From contig JAKAXN010000077.1 in the NCBI GenBank assembly GCA_021816565.1, positions 1 to 14,373 of the forward strand: a stretch of DNA of 14,373 bases, read 5' to 3'. A program made the position numbers and the translations under genes. Numbering within the stretch: the stretch's first letter is position 1; each line of letters starts with the position of its first letter. Source of the stretch: Actinomycetes bacterium (GTDB taxonomy: Bacteria > Actinomycetota > Acidimicrobiia > Acidimicrobiales > Palsa-688). The notes beneath the pieces are model-generated. The model did not search any database, was not told where the DNA came from, and saw only the letters and a program-made list of their open reading frames with translations. Below, one piece after another: positions 1 through 6,864 of the stretch.

Positions 1-48
1 GCCCGGACCGCCGTCACCGTCGGGGTGGGCGGACGTCATGGCCCTCAT
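1..48 (-). CDS. Possible 5' end of a gene leaving the window (partial)
   Basis: An ATG at 46-48 (minus strand), with a second in-frame ATG at 37-39, opens a frame that stays open to the left edge, giving at most 16 residues that begin MRAMTSAHPDGDGG. It lies downstream of, and on the same strand as, the secreted-protein gene. A GAGGG lies just upstream of the second ATG but is closer than usual. The visible residues are too few for any family assignment. It may equally be non-coding spacer. Confidence 0.2.
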   Translation of the reverse strand, partial: MRAMTSAHPDGDGGPG

Positions 49-87
49 GCTGTCGGCCGGGACCCGGCCCCGGCAAGGACCTTCGGC

Positions 88-121
88 CCTTTGCCGGGCT
101 TCCGGTCGTAACCGGCAAAGG
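88..121 (-). terminator. Stem-loop after the secreted-protein gene, terminator-like
   Basis: A perfect 10-bp inverted repeat (CCTTTGCCGG at 88-97, CCGGCAAAGG at 112-121) encloses a 14-base loop. It starts 17 bases past the stop codon of the minus-strand gene ending at 139. A third related arm, CCGGCAAGG, lies near 70-78, so alternative pairing is possible. No T-tract follows on either strand. That is usual for hairpins at gene ends in high-GC actinobacteria, but it leaves terminator function as inference. Confidence 0.4.
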
Positions 122-138
122 CGACAGGTAGGTGGTGC

Positions 139-621
139 TCAGGAGGCCGGGGCGGCGGCCTGGCCGGCGGGCGGCGGTCCCTGGTGGATGCGCAGGGCCG
201 CTCCCCCGACCGACACCACCGTGGCCGGCCGGCCCATCCGGATGGCCGCCTCGGAGGTGACTCCCCCGTAGCGGGTGGCCGGATCGATGCTGTCGGTGAC
301 CGACTGGCCGTCGGGGCGGGCCAGGGTGATGGAGGTCGGGCTGACCGCCGTCACCCGACCCCGGTCGAAGTCGTAAGTGACCCACTGGCCCTTGACCTTG
401 ATCTCGAGTACCGCGTGATCCGACCTCTGCAGCAGCGACCGGGGCCGGCCATGGGCATGGGCATGGGGCGCCGGGGCGGGAGACCCGGTCGACCCGGAGG
501 GCGGCGAGGCCGGGCCGCCCGACCCGGTGGCTGCATAAGCGGTGCCGCCTGCACCGGCCGCGACCAGCACGGCGACGGCGGCCAGGGTGGCCTTGCGACC
601 GGTGGTAACGAATATGCGCAT
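139..621 (-). CDS. Small secreted protein, DUF5666-like domain
   Basis: The 160-residue protein carries a typical Sec signal peptide: basic residues R2, R9 and K10, a hydrophobic core at about 11-26, and an A-Y-A site predicting cleavage after residue 30. A low-complexity Gly/Ser/Pro linker with a short His-Ala-His-Ala-His stretch follows (about 32-62). A small beta-rich domain (about 66-150) contains a GRVTAVSPTSITLARPDG segment resembling the repeated strands of DUF5666-like extracytoplasmic proteins. The function of these proteins is not established. The ATG start is fixed by a strong GGAGGAAG Shine-Dalgarno five bases upstream. The gene is monocistronic or followed by the gene leaving the left edge. 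The upstream spacer holds a PhoP-box-like direct repeat, so control by a two-component system is plausible. The domain call rests on pattern resemblance only. Confidence 0.8.
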   Translation of the reverse strand: MRIFVTTGRKATLAAVAVLVAAGAGGTAYAATGSGGPASPPSGSTGSPAPAPHAHAHGRPRSLLQRSDHAVLEIKVKGQWVTYDFDRGRVTAVSPTSITLARPDGQSVTDSIDPATRYGGVTSEAAIRMGRPATVVSVGGAALRIHQGPPPAGQAAAPAS

Positions 622-626
622 GGGGA

Positions 627-634
627 CTTCCTCC
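627..634 (-). promoter_or_regulatory. Shine-Dalgarno of the secreted-protein gene
   Basis: GGAGGAAG on the minus strand lies five bases before the ATG at 619-621. It sets this start clearly and contrasts with several neighbours that lack any Shine-Dalgarno. Confidence 0.75.
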
Positions 635-694
635 GGGGGACTCGATGTGGGTGCCCCCAGCGTCGGCGGCGTCTGTCAGGAAGCCTTTCGGGAG

Positions 695-712
695 ATGTGA
701 GGGTTCTGTGAG
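695..712 (-). promoter_or_regulatory. Direct repeat resembling an OmpR/PhoP-type operator
   Basis: Read on the minus strand there are two near-identical heptamers, CTCACAG and CTCACAT, separated by four bases, giving an 11-bp period. Mycobacterial PhoP recognises two TCACAGC-like heptamers with the same 4-base spacing, and OmpR-family regulators generally bind 11-bp-period direct repeats. The site lies about 75-90 bases before the start of the secreted-protein gene, within its 212-base upstream spacer (622-833). I see no convincing -10 element in that spacer. The regulator is not in the window. Confidence 0.4.
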
Positions 713-833
713 CCGCCCCGGAGCGCCGAGACTGCGATATTCGGAGAAAGACCCGGCAGGTAGTGGCAGACCCGGTGTAGCGTCGGGGTAGGACGTCTCT
801 TCGACGTTCTCGGCCTCCAGCGGGCCTCGGACA

Positions 834-1346
834 TTACCCCTTTCGTTCCCGGGGTCCGCTGTGCCGCCGGGCCGGGCCCGCCTCCGCCGCCACCGCTCGA
901 CGCGCCCGGCGCACGAAGCGGTGCATGCGGTGCACGCCACCCACCGGTTCCAGGAACATCAGCGGGCATGCTCCGGCCACCACCTCCACGCCGGCGTCCC
1001 GGCAGGCGTCGAGTGCCTCCTCCGACACCGATCCCGGCCCGATGCCCTTGAACAGCCAGATCCGGCGGATACCGAGAGAGATGCAGTCGGTGACCACGTC
1101 GGCGGCCAGCGCCGCCGGCACCATGATGACGGCGGTGTCGATCGGCGGCGGGACGGCCTCGATCGACCGGTAGGCGGGGGCCCCGGCCGAACCCGTCGCC
1201 TCGGGATGCACCGCCACCACCTCGGAGCCGTGGGACCGCAGCGCCTGGCACACGGTGCGGCCGAAGTTGCTCTTCTCATCGGATGCGCCGATCACGGCCA
1301 CCCGGCCGGTGGTGAGGAAGGTTCTGGCCTGTACGGGGTCGATCAT
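834..1346 (-). CDS. CoA-binding domain protein (YccU-like, CoA_binding_2)
   Basis: The protein has 170 residues. Residues 15-22 (RVAVIGAS) form the first Rossmann strand and nucleotide-binding loop. The alternating strands that follow (VVAVHP, TAVIMVP, RIWLFKG, and VVAGACPLMFL at 122-132) are the usual signature of the small CoA_binding_2 family, which shares the CoA-binding fold of succinyl-CoA synthetase alpha. The molecular role of these stand-alone domains is not well defined. The Arg/Ala-rich tail after residue 144 extends beyond the family's usual ~135-140 residues. An in-frame GTG lies three codons upstream, but the ATG at 1344-1346 is preferred because GGAGGTGATC, matching the 16S rRNA 3' end almost perfectly, sits eight bases before it and overlaps that GTG. 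The gene is divergent from the exporter gene. Confidence 0.85.
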   Translation of the reverse strand: MIDPVQARTFLTTGRVAVIGASDEKSNFGRTVCQALRSHGSEVVAVHPEATGSAGAPAYRSIEAVPPPIDTAVIMVPAALAADVVTDCISLGIRRIWLFKGIGPGSVSEEALDACRDAGVEVVAGACPLMFLEPVGGVHRMHRFVRRARRAVAAEAGPARRHSGPRERKG

Positions 1347-1349
1347 GTC

Positions 1350-1359
1350 GATCACCTCC
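1350..1359 (-). promoter_or_regulatory. Extended Shine-Dalgarno deciding the CoA-binding protein start
   Basis: GGAGGTGATC on the minus strand is complementary to a long stretch of the conserved 16S rRNA 3' end. Its GGAGG core is eight bases before the ATG at 1344-1346. A GTG codon inside it is in frame but cannot be a good start, since its own Shine-Dalgarno would be immediately adjacent. Confidence 0.75.
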
Positions 1360-1412
1360 GTGGGCGATTCTTGACCGGCCCGGCCGGCGGCGGCAGGGGC
1401 GATGGTCCCCGG

Positions 1413-1426
1413 CCGGTCCGGACCGG
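1413..1426. promoter_or_regulatory. 14-bp perfect palindrome in a divergent spacer
   Basis: CCGGTCCGGACCGG is a perfect palindrome between the divergent CoA-binding-protein and exporter genes. It ends eight bases before the candidate -10 of the exporter, where a repressor could block polymerase. GGCC/CCGG-rich palindromes are common in DNA of this composition, so chance is a real alternative. Confidence 0.25.
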
Positions 1427-1434
1427 GCGGCGCC

Positions 1435-1440
1435 TAGGCT
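1435..1440 (+). promoter_or_regulatory. Candidate -10 element (TAGGCT) of the exporter gene
   Basis: TAGGCT fits the TAnnnT actinobacterial -10 pattern and lies 11 bases before the GTG start. With transcription starting about seven bases downstream, the 5' leader would be only a few bases. No Shine-Dalgarno is present in the intervening GACCGGCCGCC. Confidence 0.45.
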
Positions 1441-1451
1441 GACCGGCCGCC

Positions 1452-2768
1452 GTGCTGAGCGCCATCTCCCCCCTCCGGTACCGCAATTTTGCCCTCATCT
1501 GGTCCGCCGCCCTGCTCTCCAACGTCGGGTCGTGGATGCAGACGGTGGCGGTGGGGGTGCTGGTGACGGCCCGCACCGGCCAGCCGGGATGGACCGGGCT
1601 GGTGGCCGCCGCCGGGTTCCTGCCCATCGGCCTGCTCTCACCCGTAGGCGGTGTACTGGCCGACCGGCTGGACCGCCGGTCCTGGCTGTTCGTCACCACG
1701 ATGGGCGAGACGGCCTTCGCCGTGGCTCTGGCGGTGCTGGCCGGGACGGGGCGGCCCAGCCCGGCCGCGGTAACCCTGCTGGTCCTCGGGGGCGGGGCCA
1801 TGTCGGCCATCGGTTTCCCGGCCTACCAGGCCATGCTGCCCGACCTGGTGCCGGCCGGCGAGTTGGGACCGGCCATCTCCCTGTCATCGGCGCAGTTCAA
1901 CCTGGGCCGGGTGATCGGCCCGGCCCTGGCCGGGCTGGCCATCGTGGCCGGGGGCTACGAGTGGGCGTTCGCCATCAACGCCGTGTCCTTCGTCGCCGTA
2001 CTGGTGGCCCTACGGCTCGTCCGCTTGCCCGACCCCGGTGAGCGCCCGGCGTCACCGTCGCTGGGCCAGCGCCTGGCCGAAGGGGCCCGGGCCACCGTCA
2101 CGAACCCTGGGGCCCGTTTCGCGGTGCTGCTCATCTCGGTGGTGGCCCTCACCGCCTCGCCGTTCATCGCCCTGGTCCCGGCGGTGGCTCTCGAGGTGTT
2201 CCACTCCAAGGCCACCGGCACCTCCGTTCTGGTCACGGCCCAGGGCATCGGCGCGGTCAGCGGGGCGCTGGCCATCACCCCCCTGGTGGAGCGCTTCGGC
2301 CGCCGGGCCGTGCTGACCGGCGACCTGGTCGGGCTGTGCGCCTTCCTCACCGCCTATGCCTGGGCGCCGGACCTCTGGGTCGCGGCCGGGGCCATCCTGC
2401 TGGTCGGGGCCTGCTACATCGGGGTCCTGGCCGGCTGCAACACCGTCGTGCAGTTGCACGCCCCGGCCGAGCTGAGGGGCCGCATGCTCGGGATCTACAT
2501 GATGGCCCTCGGGATCCTCTACCCCGTCGGGGCCCTGGCCCAGGGGGCGCTGGCCAACCGGGCGGGGCTGCGGCTGGTGACCGCCGTCGCGGCGGCGGCG
2601 CTGCTGGCGGCGGTCGCCGCCCTGCGGGCCGGGCGGTCGTTCCCGGCCGACCTGGACGGCCCGACCCCGGACCGCTCCCCGGGCCTGGCCGCCGCCACCC
2701 CGGCCACCCCCGAGCCGCCGATCGCCGAGGGGGTCGGCTGGCCGGTCGAGCCCTCGACCGAAGCCTGA
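1452..2768 (+). CDS. MFS transporter, MFS_3 / EntS-like exporter family
   Basis: The 438-residue integral membrane protein is predicted to have about 12 helices and to act as a proton-driven exporter of small molecules; the substrate is unknown. The N-terminus (RYRNFALIWSAALLSNVGSWMQ region, residues 10-30) is the typical first helix of the MFS_3 group, which includes the enterobactin exporter EntS. Motif A, GGVLADRLDRRS (about 66-77), lies in the loop between helices 2 and 3. The QFNLGRVIGPALAG segment (148-161) is another hallmark of the group. The last ~40 residues form a Pro/Ala-rich cytoplasmic tail. The start is GTG without a Shine-Dalgarno but with a close -10 element, so it may be leaderless. 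The YkgJ-type gene follows 37 bases later with its own candidate promoter. Confidence 0.9.
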   Translation: MLSAISPLRYRNFALIWSAALLSNVGSWMQTVAVGVLVTARTGQPGWTGLVAAAGFLPIGLLSPVGGVLADRLDRRSWLFVTTMGETAFAVALAVLAGTGRPSPAAVTLLVLGGGAMSAIGFPAYQAMLPDLVPAGELGPAISLSSAQFNLGRVIGPALAGLAIVAGGYEWAFAINAVSFVAVLVALRLVRLPDPGERPASPSLGQRLAEGARATVTNPGARFAVLLISVVALTASPFIALVPAVALEVFHSKATGTSVLVTAQGIGAVSGALAITPLVERFGRRAVLTGDLVGLCAFLTAYAWAPDLWVAAGAILLVGACYIGVLAGCNTVVQLHAPAELRGRMLGIYMMALGILYPVGALAQGALANRAGLRLVTAVAAAALLAAVAALRAGRSFPADLDGPTPDRSPGLAAATPATPEPPIAEGVGWPVEPSTEA

Positions 2769-2793
2769 CCGGAGCCAGGCCCCGGCGAACTGC

Positions 2794-2799
2794 TTTACT
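2794..2799 (+). promoter_or_regulatory. Candidate -10 element (TTTACT) of the cysteine-cluster gene
   Basis: TTTACT matches four of six bases of TATAAT. It stands exactly six bases before the GTG start at 2806, the geometry expected for a leaderless transcript beginning at the start codon. No Shine-Dalgarno is visible. Confidence 0.4.
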
Positions 2800-2805
2800 C
2801 GCCGG

Positions 2806-3219
2806 GTGACCTGGGACCGGAAACCGTCGCTGGCCGACGTGTACGACTCCATCCCCGAGGTCCCGTGCAAGGGGTTGTGCCAGGACTCGTGCGGACCCAT
2901 AGCCATGTCCATCGAGGAGGACGCCCGGCTGAGGGCCCGGGGAGTCGAGATCCCGTCCATGGTGGACACCGTGGCGGCCATCGAGCGAGGCGAGGACTAC
3001 TACTGCCCGGCCCTGAGCGACGGCCGCTGCAGCGTCTACGACGAGCGTCCGACCATCTGCCGGCTGTGGGGGGCCACGCAGTCCATGCCCTGCCCCCACG
3101 GTTGCACTCCGCCCGACGCCCTCACCCAGCAGGAGAGCTACGCCCTGCTGGTCCGCGCCGGTGAGGCCGGCGGGGGCATGGCCGCCCGCTTCTTCGGCCC
3201 GGAGCCGGCGGCCGGCTGA
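2806..3219 (+). CDS. YkgJ-family cysteine-cluster protein
   Basis: The protein has 137 residues, about the usual length. Cysteines occur as C21-x3-C25-x3-C29, then C67, C75 and C85, followed by C96-P-H-G-C100. The order, with GRCSVYDERPTICRLW (73-88) in the middle, matches the YkgJ / UPF0153 type (PF03692), thought to bind zinc or an Fe-S cluster; the biochemical role is not established. The GTG start leaves only 20 residues before the first cysteine and has a -10-like TTTACT six bases upstream. The helicase gene begins about 77 bases after its stop. Whether the two act together is not shown by the sequence. Confidence 0.85.
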   Translation: MTWDRKPSLADVYDSIPEVPCKGLCQDSCGPIAMSIEEDARLRARGVEIPSMVDTVAAIERGEDYYCPALSDGRCSVYDERPTICRLWGATQSMPCPHGCTPPDALTQQESYALLVRAGEAGGGMAARFFGPEPAAG

Positions 3220-3296
3220 CCGGCGCCCGACCGGCCGGCGCCCGGGCGATGGGGTCCGGCTGTCGGCTCCGGGGCGGAGTGGACCACCATGGTCTG

Positions 3297-5828
3297 ATGC
3301 GCCGCCTCGGGGAGTACCTGCCGTCGTCGCCCGCCGACCTGGCCGGCTACACCCCTCTGGAGCGGTTCCTGGACTGGGCCGCCGACCGGGGCATCACCTT
3401 GTACCCGGCCCAGGAGGAGGCCCTCCTGGAGGCCATGTCCGGCAGCCAGGTGATCGTGACCACCCCGACCGGGTCCGGCAAGAGCCTCATCGCCCTCGGC
3501 GCCCACTTCGCCGCGGTCTGCGAGGGCCGCCGGACCTGGTACACGGCACCCATAAAGGCGCTGGTCAGCGAGAAGTTCTTCGACCTGGTCACCGAGCTCG
3601 GAGCGGACCGGGTGGGCATGGCCACCGGCGACGCCACCGTCAACCGCGACGCCCCGGTCATCTGCGCCACCGCCGAGATCCTGGCCAACCTGGCCCTGCG
3701 CGACGGCGCCCGGGCGCCGGCTGACCAGGTGGTCATGGACGAGTTCCACTTCTACGCCGACCCGGACCGGGGCTGGGCCTGGCAGGTACCGCTTCTGGAG
3801 ATGGACCGGACCCAGTTCCTGCTGATGTCGGCCACCCTCGGCGACACCCGGCGCTTCGAGCAGGACCTGGCCCGGCGCAGCGGCCGACCGGTGGCGGTGG
3901 TCACCTCGGCCACCCGGCCCGTCCCGCTCGACTACTCCTACGCCCGCACCCCGCTCCACGAGACCATCGAGGGTCTGCTGGCCGCCGGCAAGGCCCCGAT
4001 CTACGTGGTCCACTTCACCCAGAAAGACGCGGTGGCCCGGGCCCAGGCCCTCACCTCCACCCCGGTGGCCACCCGGGCCGAGCGGGACCTGATCTCCGAG
4101 GCCCTGCGGGGCTTCCGCTTCTCCGCCGGTTTCGGCCAGAGCCTGTCCCGGTTCGTCAAGGCCGGGATCGGCGTGCACCACGCCGGGATGCTCCCCCGCT
4201 ACCGGCGGCTGGTGGAGCGGCTCGCCCAGGCCGGGCTGCTCAAGGTGATCTGCGGCACCGACACCCTCGGCGTCGGCATCAACGTCCCGATCCGCACGGT
4301 GCTGCTCACCGGCCTGTCCAAATACGACGGCACCACATCGCGCCGGCTCACCGCCCGGGAGTTCCACCAGATCGCCGGGCGGGCCGGCCGGGCCGGTTAC
4401 GACACCGAGGGGTCGGTGGTGGTACAGGCCCCCGAGCACGTGATCGAGAACGAGAGAGCCCTGACCCGGGCGGGGGAGGACCCCAAGAAGCGCCGGAAGG
4501 TGGTGCGGGCCCAGCCCCCCAGGGGTTTCGTGGCCTGGACCGAGGACACCTTCAACCGTTTGAGGGCCGCACCCCCGGAACCGCTGGGCTCCAGCTTCAA
4601 GGTCACCCACACCATGCTCCTCAGCGTCCTCGACCGTCCCGGCGACGGCTGCGCCGACCTGCGCCGCCTCCTCACCGACAACCACGAGCCCCGCCCGGCC
4701 CAGCGCCGCCACATCCGGACCGCCATCTCCATGTACCGGTCGCTGCTCGGTGCCGGGGCCCTGGAACGCCTGGAGCGGCCCGACGAGTCCGGGCGGCGGG
4801 TGCGGGTCACGCTGGACCTGCAGGACGATTTCGCCCTCAACCAGCCGCTGTCGCCGTTCGTGCTCGACGCCCTGCCCCGGCTGAACCGGGCCGAGCCGGA
4901 CTGGGCCCTCGACGTGGTGAGCATCGTGGAGGCCACCCTCGAGAACCCCGGGCCGGTCCTGGCCGCCCAGCTCGACCGCCTGCGGGGCGAGACCGTCGCC
5001 CGGCTGAAGGCCGAGGGCGTCGAGTACGAGGACCGCATGGCCGTGCTGGAGACCCTCACCTGGCCCAAGCCCCTCGGCGACGAACTGTACGAGCTGTTCG
5101 ACCGCTACCGGGTGGTGCACCCCTGGGCGGCCGACCACAACATCAAGCCCAAGTCGGTGGCGCGCGACATGTGGGAGAGATCGCTGGGCTTCGCCGACTA
5201 CGTGGCACTCTACGGGCTGGCCCGGGTGGAGGGTCTCCTGTTGAGGTACCTCTCGGACACCTACCGGGGCCTGGTGCAGTCGATCCCCGAGGACGCCAAG
5301 ACCGACGAGCTGATGGACCTGACCACATGGCTGGGCGAGGTGGTCCGCCAGGTGGACTCCAGCCTCATCGACGAGTGGGAGGCCCTGACCCGGCCGGCCG
5401 GCCCCGAGCCGTCGCGGCCCGAGCCGGGCCGGCCGGCGACCGACTCGGCGCCTCCGCCGCTCAGCGCCAACCGCAGGGCCTTCACCGTCATGGTCCGCAA
5501 CGCGGCGTTCCGCCGGGTGGAGCTGCTGGCCCGGCGGGACTTCCTCGCGCTGGAGCAACTCGACGGTCCGGCCGGCTGGGACGCCGGACGCTGGCGGCAG
5601 GCCGGGGAGGCCTACTTCGCCGAGCACCAGAGCATCGGCATCGGGCCGGAGGCCCGCTCCGCCGGGCGGTTCGTCGTGGAGGACCGGGGGCGCCACTGGA
5701 CCGTGACCCAGGTCATCGACGACCCGGCCGGCTGGTCGGAGTGGGCGCTGACCTTCGACGTCGACCTCGACGCCTCCGACGAGGCGGGGGACGCGGTGAT
5801 CCGGATGGAGACGTTCGCAAGGCGCTGA
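3297..5828 (+). CDS. Ski2-like DEAD/DEAH-box helicase with DUF3516 C-terminal domain
   Basis: This 843-residue superfamily 2 helicase is expected to use ATP to unwind or remodel RNA or DNA in the cytoplasm. Visible motifs are Walker A TPTGSGKS (56-63), motif Ia PIKAL (85-89), Walker B DEFH (148-151), motif III SAT (178-180), motif V GTDTLGVGINVP (320-331) and motif VI QIAGRAGRAG (358-367). The HHAGMLPRYRR segment (about 294-304) is typical of the Ski2/Mtr4 group. The ~450 C-terminal residues match my memory of the DUF3516 region of actinobacterial helicases, with a Pro-rich linker at about 700-720. Start choice: ATG 3297 has CACCAT six bases upstream, a near match to TAnnnT. ATG 3249 and GTG 3279 are in frame but add an unusual Gly/Arg-rich segment. 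No Shine-Dalgarno supports any of the three. Family confidence is high; the physiological substrate is unknown. Confidence 0.93.
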   Translation: MRRLGEYLPSSPADLAGYTPLERFLDWAADRGITLYPAQEEALLEAMSGSQVIVTTPTGSGKSLIALGAHFAAVCEGRRTWYTAPIKALVSEKFFDLVTELGADRVGMATGDATVNRDAPVICATAEILANLALRDGARAPADQVVMDEFHFYADPDRGWAWQVPLLEMDRTQFLLMSATLGDTRRFEQDLARRSGRPVAVVTSATRPVPLDYSYARTPLHETIEGLLAAGKAPIYVVHFTQKDAVARAQALTSTPVATRAERDLISEALRGFRFSAGFGQSLSRFVKAGIGVHHAGMLPRYRRLVERLAQAGLLKVICGTDTLGVGINVPIRTVLLTGLSKYDGTTSRRLTAREFHQIAGRAGRAGYDTEGSVVVQAPEHVIENERALTRAGEDPKKRRKVVRAQPPRGFVAWTEDTFNRLRAAPPEPLGSSFKVTHTMLLSVLDRPGDGCADLRRLLTDNHEPRPAQRRHIRTAISMYRSLLGAGALERLERPDESGRRVRVTLDLQDDFALNQPLSPFVLDALPRLNRAEPDWALDVVSIVEATLENPGPVLAAQLDRLRGETVARLKAEGVEYEDRMAVLETLTWPKPLGDELYELFDRYRVVHPWAADHNIKPKSVARDMWERSLGFADYVALYGLARVEGLLLRYLSDTYRGLVQSIPEDAKTDELMDLTTWLGEVVRQVDSSLIDEWEALTRPAGPEPSRPEPGRPATDSAPPPLSANRRAFTVMVRNAAFRRVELLARRDFLALEQLDGPAGWDAGRWRQAGEAYFAEHQSIGIGPEARSAGRFVVEDRGRHWTVTQVIDDPAGWSEWALTFDVDLDASDEAGDAVIRMETFARR

Positions 5829-5842
5829 AGCACCGGTAGCTT
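5814..5842 (+). promoter_or_regulatory. Candidate promoter for a leaderless renalase-like gene
   Basis: TTCGCA (5814-5819, four of six to TTGACA) and TAGCTT (5837-5842, TAnnnT) are separated by 17 bases. The -10 ends six bases before the ATG at 5849, so transcription would begin at the start codon itself. The -35 lies inside the end of the helicase gene. Confidence 0.5.
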
Positions 5843-5848
5843 CGACCG

Positions 5849-6841
5849 ATGCGGACCGTGGTGGTCATAGGAGCGGGAGCGGCCGGGCTGAGTGCCGCGG
5901 GCCGGCTGGCGGCAGCCGGCGTCGGGGTGACGGTGCTGGACAAGGGCCGGGGCGTCGGCGGCCGCCTGGCGACCCGCCGGATCGGGGCGGCCCGCCTGGA
6001 CCACGGCGCCCAGTTCTTCACGTCCCGCTCGGAGGAGTTCACCGGGCTGACCCGGGCCTGGCTGGGACGGGGCGTGGCCCGGGAGTGGTGCCGGGGCTTC
6101 CGCCAGCCGGCCGACGGCCATCCCCGCTTCGTGGGCGCCTCCGGCATGACCGACCTGGCCAAGGACCTGGCCTCCGGGCTCGACGTGCGGACCTCCACCC
6201 GGGTCGAGTCGGTGTCGGCGGCCCCCGACGGCCGCTGGGTGGCCACCCTGGAGGGCGGCCGGACCCTGGTCGGAGCGGGCGGCGACCCCCTGCGGGCCGA
6301 TGCCGTCATATCCACCGCGCCGGTCCCGCAGACCCTGGAGATGCTGGGACCGGCGGTGACCGACACCCGGGCCCGGCGGGCTCTCGGGGCCATCAGCTAC
6401 GAGCCCACCCTGGCCGGGCTCCTGGTCCTGGCCGAACCATCGGCACTCCCCCACCCCGGGGGGGTGCAGCCGGACCGGGGGGCCCTGACATGGATCGGCG
6501 ACAACCAGGCCAAGGGCATCTCGCCGGTGCCGGCCGTGACGGTCCACGCCGCCGGTCGGGGCGCGACCGACAGTTGGGACGGACCCGAGGAGGCCATCCT
6601 GGCGTCGCTCGAGGCGGCGGCCCGGCCGCTCATCGGCCCGGCGCCGGTCCTGGAGCGCCAGCTGGCCAGGTGGCGCTACGCCACCCCGTCGGTGTCCCAC
6701 GACGCCCGGTGCCTGGTGGCGGTGGACGGCGGTCGGCCCCTGGTGTGCGCCGGCGACGCCTTCGGTGAGGCCAAGGTGGAGGGAGCGGTGAGATCGGGCT
6801 GGGCGGCCGCCGAAGCCGTCCTGGACCGCCTCGCACCCTGA
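5849..6841 (+). CDS. Renalase-like FAD/NAD(P)-dependent oxidoreductase
   Basis: The 330-residue flavoprotein has VIGAGAAG (GxGxxG at 8-13) for the FAD ADP moiety, then DKGRGVGGRLATRR (31-44), the characteristic renalase-type GRGVGGR...RR segment, and DHGAQFFT (51-58). The C-terminal CAGDAFGEAKVEGAVRSG (300-317) is the usual GD FAD-binding motif of this amine-oxidase-like fold. Bacterial renalases oxidise mis-reduced dihydronicotinamides (2- and 6-dihydro-NAD(P)) back to NAD(P)+ with O2, a metabolite-repair role that fits here by family resemblance. Length is normal. The ATG has no Shine-Dalgarno but a promoter six bases upstream. The methyltransferase starts 5 to 23 bases after the stop, depending on the start used, so co-transcription is likely. 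Confidence 0.88.
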   Translation: MRTVVVIGAGAAGLSAAGRLAAAGVGVTVLDKGRGVGGRLATRRIGAARLDHGAQFFTSRSEEFTGLTRAWLGRGVAREWCRGFRQPADGHPRFVGASGMTDLAKDLASGLDVRTSTRVESVSAAPDGRWVATLEGGRTLVGAGGDPLRADAVISTAPVPQTLEMLGPAVTDTRARRALGAISYEPTLAGLLVLAEPSALPHPGGVQPDRGALTWIGDNQAKGISPVPAVTVHAAGRGATDSWDGPEEAILASLEAAARPLIGPAPVLERQLARWRYATPSVSHDARCLVAVDGGRPLVCAGDAFGEAKVEGAVRSGWAAAEAVLDRLAP

Positions 6842-6850
6842 AGTTCGTGA

Positions 6851-6856
6851 TAGGCA
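6851..6856 (+). promoter_or_regulatory. Weak -10-like element (TAGGCA) before the methyltransferase
   Basis: TAGGCA resembles the TAGGCT before the exporter gene and lies eight bases before GTG 6865. The last base does not match TAnnnT. It is inside the alternative longer reading frame that would start at GTG 6847, so it counts as mild support for the 6865 start only. Confidence 0.25.
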
Positions 6857-6864
6857 CTGGTCCC

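Noticed and set aside
14..940. A 308-codon minus-strand frame spanning the secreted-protein gene and its upstream spacer
   Set aside because: It is out of frame with the signal-peptide-bearing gene that has a strong Shine-Dalgarno, is Arg/Gly/Pro-rich, and runs through the hairpin at 88-121.
2052..2981. A 309-codon minus-strand frame overlapping the exporter and cysteine-cluster genes
   Set aside because: The sense strand encodes clear MFS and YkgJ motifs here; the antisense product is Gly/Gln/Arg-rich and featureless.
3138..5696. An 852-codon minus-strand frame antisense to the helicase
   Set aside because: Same cause: a Gly/His/Val/Pro-rich product without motifs, opposite a helicase with all its motifs in order.
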